Shown here: in pieces, positions 16,851 to 22,072 of the stretch | Layout: each line of letters starts with the position of its first letter | Numbering within the stretch: the first letter of the stretch is position 1 | DNA from: Acanthamoeba sp. SK_2022b | Lineage: Eukaryota; Discosea; Longamoebia; Acanthamoebidae | Direction: 5' to 3' | Length of the DNA: 22,072 nucleotides | NCBI GenBank assembly: GCA_027943245.1 | Contig: JANDJZ010000697.1 | Span: 1 to 22,072 of the forward strand | The notes under the pieces: model-generated | Told to the model about the DNA's origin: nothing | The model's input: only the letters and a program-made list of their open reading frames with translations | The model's database searches: none | Position numbers and translations under genes: made by a program

Positions 16851-18764
16851 CGCTAGTCAGTTGCGCGTGCACAACGATCGGTTAGGGGAAGGGAGGAGGG
16901 CAGTACCTTGGCGCACTGTACAGTGGTCTCGTCCAGCTCCTGCATCGAAGGAGTATACGACCCTGGACACAACACGCGCGCATGCTTCGGTGAGCCAAAG
17001 GTCACGAGGAGATAGAGAGAGAGAGAGAAGAGAGAGAAGAGAGAGAAGAGAGTGGGCGGTGGAATGGGAGGTCGGCACCGATGGCGTTTATGTGCACGCC
17101 CGGCTTCAGATATTTGCCGTTGAAGACGGGCTTGGAGGAGTTGGTGGCGGTCACGATGATGTCCGCCCGACTCACGGCCTTGTTCTCGTCTGCGCTCATC
17201 GGATCGGTCGAGTGGAGCCCCCCCCCCAAGGCGTTGTTTCAATTCGCAGTTAGGCGACCAGCTCGGAGTTAAAATGCCCAGTTGTGGGGAGGGGGAGGGG
17301 GCACCTTCCGAGTCCTTGTCGACGACGTGCCAGGTGATCTCCGTGTAGCCGTGGCCCACGGCGGCCTGGTAGAGCTGCTGCAGGTCGAGCGCCTTGGACT
17401 TGGTTCGGTTGATGATGTAGACCTGGTGTGCGCGCACACAGGCGCGTGAGCAGACATTGACACGAGCGCGAGCACACGCGCGCACGCACGCACCTCCTTA
17501 ATACTCCGCACGGTGCAGATGGCCTCAATATGAGCCTGCGCTTGCTCGCCCACGCCTGTTGGCTCCCATGAACAAAATAATGAAATAATAAATAATAAAT
17601 AAATAATAACAAATAAATAAAGGGCGAGGTCAGTCTCGCGCTAAGCTGCGGCGCGGACGGGTCGCCGAGCGCGCTGCGTACCAAACACCACCATGACGTG
17701 CGCGTTCTTCTTAGCGAGCGCGTTGGTGGCCACTGCCGAGCCGGCCGCCGTGCGGATGGCCGTCAGCTGCGTCGCCTGGCGGGACACACACGCATGACAC
17801 GAACGCGCGTCAGCGGTTTCCGTGCACGAACCGGGGGCCACCAACAGTTGTCGCGTGGCGGAGAGTCGTCGCGTGCCTGCATGAGCGCGATGGGCAGGCC
17901 GGTGGTTTCATCGAGCAGCATCACGACGGCCGGCACGGTGGGCAACCCACGGCCGGCGTTGCTTGGTCGCACGCTGACTGTTGTCGCCCACAAGCGCCGA
18001 TGGCGAGGGATCGGAGGTAAAACGTAGAGATAGCAAAGTGAGAAAAAAGGGAAATAGGAGTTAAGCTTGACCCCCTGTGGAGCGTGCTGTAGCACACTCA
18101 CACACAAATAAAATGAATTACATAAAACAAATGAAACAAAACAAATACGATTGAAAAAAAAAAAAGTACCGATCTTGATGCCGAGCGCGCCGGTCTTGCC
18201 CACGTGTGCAGGCATGAAGAGGGTGGCAGCGCCATGTTGGTCGATGGGGAGTACAGTACGCAGGGGCACCTACAAGAAAGCCATTAGAGGACAGCGGTAC
18301 CAAATAATTTAATTATAATAAACGGATAATTATGGAAATATATAAAGAGGGTATTAGCTTTTGTAATCTCTTCGAGGCAGAAGTGTGTTAGTCTCGTCCC
18401 ACCCGGCACCCAAAATAGTGAGTTAGCCACAGGTCACCAAGACAATTAATTGCTGAACATTGCGGCCGCCACAAACAAATTGTTTATTATTAGTGATAAT
18501 GGGCAATGGGGGACAGAGCACAAAGGACGATACGCTCATAAAGGAAAAGTGCTCAGTCCAATCGTCAGCAGGAATTTGCAGAAATCGGACATAGTGAAAA
18601 GAGAAAGAGCGGGAGTACCGAACCTGGGCGTCTTTCGAGTGAAGCTGGGCAAAGGCCTCGCCGACCACCTTGATAGCCTCGCGTGAGGTGATCGCCTGGC
18701 CCACCTCCTCGTCGCTGAGGACCACGAGCTGCGATCCCTTCTCGGCTTGACTTAATTTACTCAT
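16401..18764 (-). CDS. Ornithine cyclodeaminase / mu-crystallin family NAD(P)-binding protein
   Basis: Ten exons, joining in frame to 353 aa (minus strand, in order): 18764-18624, 18269-18170, 17977-17877, 17775-17682, 17555-17494, 17422-17305, 17189-17079, 16962-16907, 16767-16642, 16553-16401. Family segments: [13 protein letters not shown] (about residue 48), [20 protein letters not shown] (66-86), [18 protein letters not shown] (about 118), the Rossmann loop [12 protein letters not shown] (about 142-153), [17 protein letters not shown] (about 220), [10 protein letters not shown] and [11 protein letters not shown] near the C-terminus. Members convert ornithine to proline, or act as alanine dehydrogenase or ketimine reductase (CRYM); the sequence alone does not decide which. 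Predicted cytosolic. The intron after exon 3 uses a GC donor (CAG|GCACGC). Divergent from sulfiredoxin. Confidence 0.92.
16787..16849 (-). repeat. (CA)n microsatellite, (TG)n in the sense of the OCD-family intron
   Basis: About 62 nt of CA on the plus strand inside the intron between 16767 and 16907; read in transcript sense it is (UG)n and lies near the 3' end of the intron. Confidence 0.95.
17015..17052 (-). repeat. (GA)n-rich microsatellite in OCD-family intron
   Basis: GA-rich run with GAGAGAAGA units on the plus strand. In the sense of the minus-strand gene it is a long CT-rich tract inside the intron 17078-16963. Confidence 0.9.
17263..18064. repeat. Recurring intronic motif in the OCD-family gene
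   Basis: TCGGAGTTAAAA at 17263-17274 (intron between exons 6 and 7) and AGGAGTTAA at 18056-18064 (intron between exons 2 and 3), with a near variant TCGGAGGTAAAACG at about 18011-18024 in the same intron. These are in plus-strand orientation, that is antisense to this gene, whereas most copies in the lipid-transfer-like gene are sense. Confidence 0.65.
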
Positions 18765-19102
18765 CTTGTGTCTTGCTGTGATGCCACGGAGGGTTGTTAG
18801 GCGGAGCGTGGGAACGGGGTATGCCTTGTTTTGATTGTGTGTAGAAATGTCTTGTGCCTGTGTTCGCCTTGTTGCTCTTGTGGCGGCTGCAAAAGAAGGA
18901 TTTATTCCGGAAAACAAATGAGAATGCATATCTCGCATTGTTTCTTTTCTCCAGAGTTTCTTATTTATTTCGCGTGGAAAAAGCAAACATCTCCCCATTT
19001 GGTAAATACCCGAGTCTCCCGAAGCCGGCGAGACGGGAAGAACGCAGCGGACAAACAAAACCCAACGCAACACACCGCGCCATTCATTCACATTAACAAG
19101 AC
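18765..19102. promoter_or_regulatory. Divergent promoter region, OCD-family gene / sulfiredoxin
   Basis: 338 nt between two start codons that point away from each other. It must hold both promoters and 5' UTRs. No clear TATA box; there is an AT-rich part at 18955-18990. A long open frame on the minus strand runs through it, but the conserved protein starts only at 18764. Confidence 0.6.
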
Positions 19103-19495
19103 ATGGCTCAAGTGCAACAACAGACCGCAAGCGCCAAACCATCCCTCGAGGGTGAGGACGACATGAGCATTCATACCCGAAGCGTGGCAGAGATACACGA
19201 GATGCCGTTCGCAGCCATCATCCGCGGCCTGCCGCTCGAGATCGACAACAAGAAGGTGGAGTCGATCATGGACACCCTCAACGATCCGTCCACTCGGCAC
19301 CTCGTCCCGCCCATTGACGTCATGTGGGTGCAGGGCCGGGATCCGGCAAACAACTACTACTTCGCTTTTGGCGGCTGCCACCGCTATGAGGCCCACCGAC
19401 GATTGGGCAAGTCCACCATTCGGGCAAAGATCGTTAAAGTCACCCCGTCTGATGTACGCACGTATCTTGGATCGGCCACGCCCGACTTCAAGTGA
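19103..19495 (+). CDS. SRXN1: Sulfiredoxin
   Basis: Intronless gene, 130 aa, the usual size for this family. MPFAAIIRGLP and the final LGSATPDFK are typical start and end of the Srx fold. The catalytic motif FGGCHRYEAH is complete, with the catalytic cysteine at residue 92, and VPPIDVMWV precedes it. Known role: ATP-dependent reduction of overoxidised (sulfinic) 2-Cys peroxiredoxins in the cytosol, part of the oxidative-stress response. The first ATG is used; the first 30 or so residues are a polar extension with no clear targeting signal. A poly(A) signal overlaps the stop codon. Confidence 0.95.
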   Translation: MAQVQQQTASAKPSLEGEDDMSIHTRSVAEIHEMPFAAIIRGLPLEIDNKKVESIMDTLNDPSTRHLVPPIDVMWVQGRDPANNYYFAFGGCHRYEAHRRLGKSTIRAKIVKVTPSDVRTYLGSATPDFK

Positions 19496-19500
19496 ATAAA
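19495..19500 (+). terminator. AATAAA overlapping the sulfiredoxin stop codon
   Basis: TGAATAAA: the last base of the TGA stop is the first base of a canonical polyadenylation signal. An A-run and a T-rich stretch follow. The 3' UTR is therefore predicted to be only about 20-40 nt. Confidence 0.6.
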
Positions 19501-19616
19501 AAAAAGCAAAAAACAATTCTTTTTCTTTTTGCCTGATTTGAGCATTGTAACCAACGTCAAGGTTGCGACAAGCGAGGCTCGACTTACACGGTGCACGGTA
19601 ACTCTACCGCTGTACG

Positions 19617-20207
19617 ATGGACAACAACGACCCACAAAAATCTTGGAAGAAGGTGGCAAGTGGGAACTACTTGTCGGCAGAGGAGGTCTTGGCGCTCATG
19701 GAGGCCTTCAAGGCCAAGGGCAACAGCAAGGGCCAGCCCATTGCGCTGAAGCCGTTCCTCAAAGTGGTGGAGGACGTCAACCAGACCTACCACCAGCCCC
19801 TCTTCAACCACGACGAGGCCCTTCTCACTTTCCACCTCCTCGACTCCAACCATGACGGCAAAGGTCAGCTCTCCCTGCAAAGCCCTCGTTTGCCTCCTTG
19901 AGAGTGCTGAGTGAGCTTCGTGGATGGCGCAGTGGACCCATTTGAGTTGATCTATGGCGTGTCGGTCCTGTGCGAAGGAACCGAGCAGGACAAGGCCGAG
20001 CTTGTCTTCAAGGCCATCGACCTCGACAACAACGGCCACATCTCTAAGGCCGAGCTCCTCAACTACCTCGGTGCATGGCCCTTCCCTCACATCTTGAGGT
20101 GGTCTTGCCATGTGGCCCTATTGCGGTCTCCTGAGCACTGGATCTCGTGCACTGTGCCTGGCATGCTGATTGGTTGTTCTGGCTGTTGGGTGGAGGCGGG
20201 TGTGTGT

Positions 20208-20243
<36 letters not shown>

Positions 20244-20626
20244 TGTTAGAGATCACGCTGACAGTGGCAGAGAAGATCGCCAAGGAGCACATCAAGCGCG
20301 GCAAGCTGGATAACAAGAAGGAGCTCCTCGAATTCGCTGCCAACGCCAAAGCGTCCCTGATAATGGCGAGCGTGGAAGAGGTGTTCCAGGCAGACACCAA
20401 CAAGGTGCCATCCTCCAGTCCCCTTCGCTAACCCTTTGCAAGAGCTGACAAGAGCTAACCCAATGCGGGGAGGTTTCATCATTATATGCAGGATGGTTAC
20501 ATTGACGTGGAAGAGTGGACCTTGGCAATCTCCAACAAAGCGGCAATCAAGAGCCTCATCAATCCCTCGCGCAGCCTCTACGTCATCCAGGAGAGCGTGG
20601 CAAGGGATACTGGGACGCGCTCGTAG
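19617..20626 (+). CDS. EF-hand calcium-binding protein with three EF loops
   Basis: Exons 19617-19863, 19933-20070, 20250-20404 and 20492-20626 give 224 aa. Three canonical EF loops are seen: DSNHDGKVDPFE (76-87), DLDNNGHISKAE (112-123) and DTNKDGYIDVEE (177-188), each with acidic or amide residues at positions 1, 3, 5 and Glu at 12. Loops 1 and 3 are split by introns, and splicing restores them exactly. The order, with a conserved PFELIYGVSVLCEGTEQDKA segment between loops 1 and 2, resembles the calcineurin B / recoverin-like arrangement (loop 1 of four degenerate or missing). No myristoylation signal (starts MDNND). Probably a calcium sensor; partner unknown. Predicted start is the first in-frame ATG. 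Confidence 0.88.
20201..20246 (+). repeat. (TG)n microsatellite abutting a 3' splice site
   Basis: TG repeats (with one TAT interruption) at the very end of intron 2 of the EF-hand gene, running directly into the acceptor TTAG at 20246-20249. It takes the place of a polypyrimidine tract. Confidence 0.92.
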
Positions 20627-20985
20627 ACTTGGCCTCAACCTTTCTTCAGTTCATAGAGCTATGTACATTGCGAGATCTCTAAAGTACCGATGGACGAAAT
20701 CGCTTTTGGGTTTTCAAAGGCGAGACTCGAACCGGCGCGTCCAACCGGAAGCCGTGGCCTGGACTCCGGCTTCTGTTTGGGTAGCAACGACTGTGCGCGA
20801 ACAGAAGCCTCGGTCGCTCATACATCTCACTTCTACTCACGCACACAACATTGCCCGCACTACGGAGCGACGACTGGCAAAGGGAGAGCGTAAGGCGAGA
20901 AAGAGCATTGGTGAAATCGGTGAATTGGAGGATTCTACTCGATTCCATTCGTGGGTGAGAAAGACAAGAAAACAGGACACATAAG
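20627..20985. other. Intergenic region before the Ser/Lys-rich gene
   Basis: About 360 nt holding the EF-hand 3' UTR and the promoter and 5' UTR of the next gene. Open frames here have no recognisable features. No RNA gene could be supported. Confidence 0.5.
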
Positions 20986-22072
20986 ATGAGCAGCAAGAAG
21001 AAGTCGTCTTCAAAGAAGAAAAGCAAGATCTCTGTGACAGATGTAGAGGACTACGATTCGGATGAATCGACCTCATCCAAGCGTAGCATTTCATCATCGG
21101 CTTCCGCCTCGGGCGAAAAGAAGAAGCGACGAGGCCTGCGTGGCCTCTTCTCACGGAAGAAGAAGAACAAGGCCGAGGGCTCCATGACCGACTACGATGA
21201 ATCTGAATCGGAGTACAGCGAATCCGACACCGACTCTGTCTCGTCGTCTCGATCGCGATCGCGACGCGGCAGCACGGAAAGCACGCGGAGCACAAGTAGC
21301 ACGGCGAGCAAGAAGGAGAGAAAGGAGGAGAAGAAGCGAGAGAAGGAGGAGAAGAAGCGCGAGAAGGAGCGGGAGAAGGAGGAGAAGAAGCGAGAGAAGG
21401 AGCGAAAGAAGCGACTCAAGAAGGAGTCCTCCAGCGCATCCCTCGGCACCCCCGAAACTGGAGGTACTCCCCCTCCTCCACCATTTCTATTTTTTGTTAG
21501 TTTTATTTATATTTTATTGTAAATTAAATTATATATTTCTATTTTTTATCAGTAATTAAATCAAAACATTTTTTTGATGTAAACAGGCGAGAAGTCCAAG
21601 AAGAGAAGGTCCATCTTGGGAAAGAAGAAAAAGAAGGGGAGCGACGGCGACAGCTACACCGACTACAGCGACTCGGAGGCCGGCTCCGAGATCGGCGAGT
21701 CCGGTACGGCCCGCCCTTGAATGGGACCGCCCACCACTTTGTTGGACCAACAGAGCCTTCTACGTGCCGAGTCTGACTTGTCTCCTCCTCTTCTGCCGCT
21801 CCTCGTGCGTTGCCGTCGTCTATCTCTCTCCCTCTCTCCCCTGTTCTGTTCTGTTCCGCAGAGTCCGAGTTTGGCAGCGACAGCGATGACGATCGGGGCA
21901 AGAAGGGGCGAGGCAGCAAGATCTCGTCTCATCGCAGTGCGTCTCCTCTCTCTCTCTCCCTCCTCCTCCTCCTCCTCCTCCTCCTCTCTCTCTCTCCTCC
22001 TCTTTGCCAGTGCCAGTGACGGCGTCTCACGCTTGTTTGTGGCTGGCCTTCTCTCTCTCTCTCTCTCTCTCT
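20986..22072 (+). CDS. Ser/Lys/Glu-rich low-complexity protein, 5' part of gene
   Basis: Exons 20986-21463, 21587-21703 and 21862-21936, then an intron that runs past the window end, so the C-terminus is missing. The visible 223 residues are low-complexity: a Lys/Ser start (MSSKKKSSSKKK), acidic Ser/Asp/Tyr patches (DYDSDES, TDYDESESEYSESDTD, DSYTDYSDSE), a basic RGLRGLFSRKKK block that recurs as RRSILGKKKKKG in exon 2, an SR-like part (SSSRSRSRRGS), and about 45 residues of alternating KERKEEKKREKEEKKREKE, likely a single charged helix. No domain recognised. Composition fits a nuclear or scaffold-type disordered protein with many kinase sites; this is inference. All splice joins keep the frame. 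Confidence 0.72.
21937..22072 (+). repeat. CT-rich low-complexity intron sequence
   Basis: After the donor GTGCGT the intron is built of CTCTCT and CTCCTC runs (about 21947-21999 and 22050-22072). Pyrimidine-rich on the sense strand. The window ends inside it. Confidence 0.8.

Noticed and set aside
18423..19142. Long minus-strand frame extending the OCD-family N-terminus upstream
   Set aside because: Family similarity starts with the segment beginning at the ATG complementary to 18762-18764; the extension has no conserved features and would overlap the sulfiredoxin start.
20690..20745. Minus-strand B-box-like GGTTCGAGTC
   Set aside because: The flanking bases do not form a T stem or acceptor stem and no A box is at the right distance.
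21192..21559. Arg- or Ser-rich frames on both strands of the Ser/Lys-rich gene
   Set aside because: Shadows of the purine-rich codons of the plus-strand exon; only the annotated frame continues across the splice joins.

Overview
The window reads as nuclear DNA of a free-living amoeba, most likely Acanthamoeba or a close relative. The coding exons are GC- and CpG-rich, the introns are short (about 60-350 nt) with GT..AG ends, intergenic gaps are small, and several genes carry (TG)n microsatellites inside introns. The species call is inference; gene structure and codon bias are what the sequence shows.

Left block (1-7241): the 3' part of a BTAF1/Mot1 Swi2/Snf2 ATPase gene (+), a convergent small two-pass membrane protein gene (-), a 13-exon gene for a secreted 818-aa protein resembling large lipid transfer proteins (vitellogenin-type) (+), a 3-exon GFA/CENP-V-type zinc protein gene (+), and an intact tRNA-Thr(AGU).

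Middle block (about 7242-15420): an 8-kb island with no intact gene and a sharply different composition: strongly CpG-depleted and TpG/CpA-rich. It holds a decayed intron-bearing gene on the minus strand, then a large foldback. In the foldback, tandem repeats of about 110-120 bp lie in one orientation on the left (9540-10444 and 12950-13160) and in the opposite orientation on the right (13701-14870). A 2.5-kb internally deleted DIRS-type (tyrosine recombinase) retrotransposon sits in the left arm at 10445-12949, with inverted terminal repeats and the internal complementary region typical of DIRS. Each arm also carries one copy of a roughly 155-bp MITE-like element with 4-bp target duplications. 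The right arm preserves the empty site for the DIRS insertion.

Right block (15421-22072): a second, nearly identical copy of the GFA gene followed by a tRNA-Thr broken in its anticodon loop (end of a roughly 740-bp segmental duplication), a 10-exon ornithine cyclodeaminase/mu-crystallin-family gene (-), a divergent intronless sulfiredoxin gene (+), a 4-exon EF-hand protein gene (+), and the 5' part of a Ser/Lys-rich low-complexity protein gene (+) that runs off the window.

The genes look like unrelated housekeeping loci rather than a pathway cluster; the OCD/sulfiredoxin pair may share a promoter. The most unusual features are the mobile-element island with its nested foldback/DIRS/MITE structure, the duplication ending in a tRNA anticodon loop, and a short motif (TTCGGAGTTAAAA-like) that recurs in introns of at least two genes.
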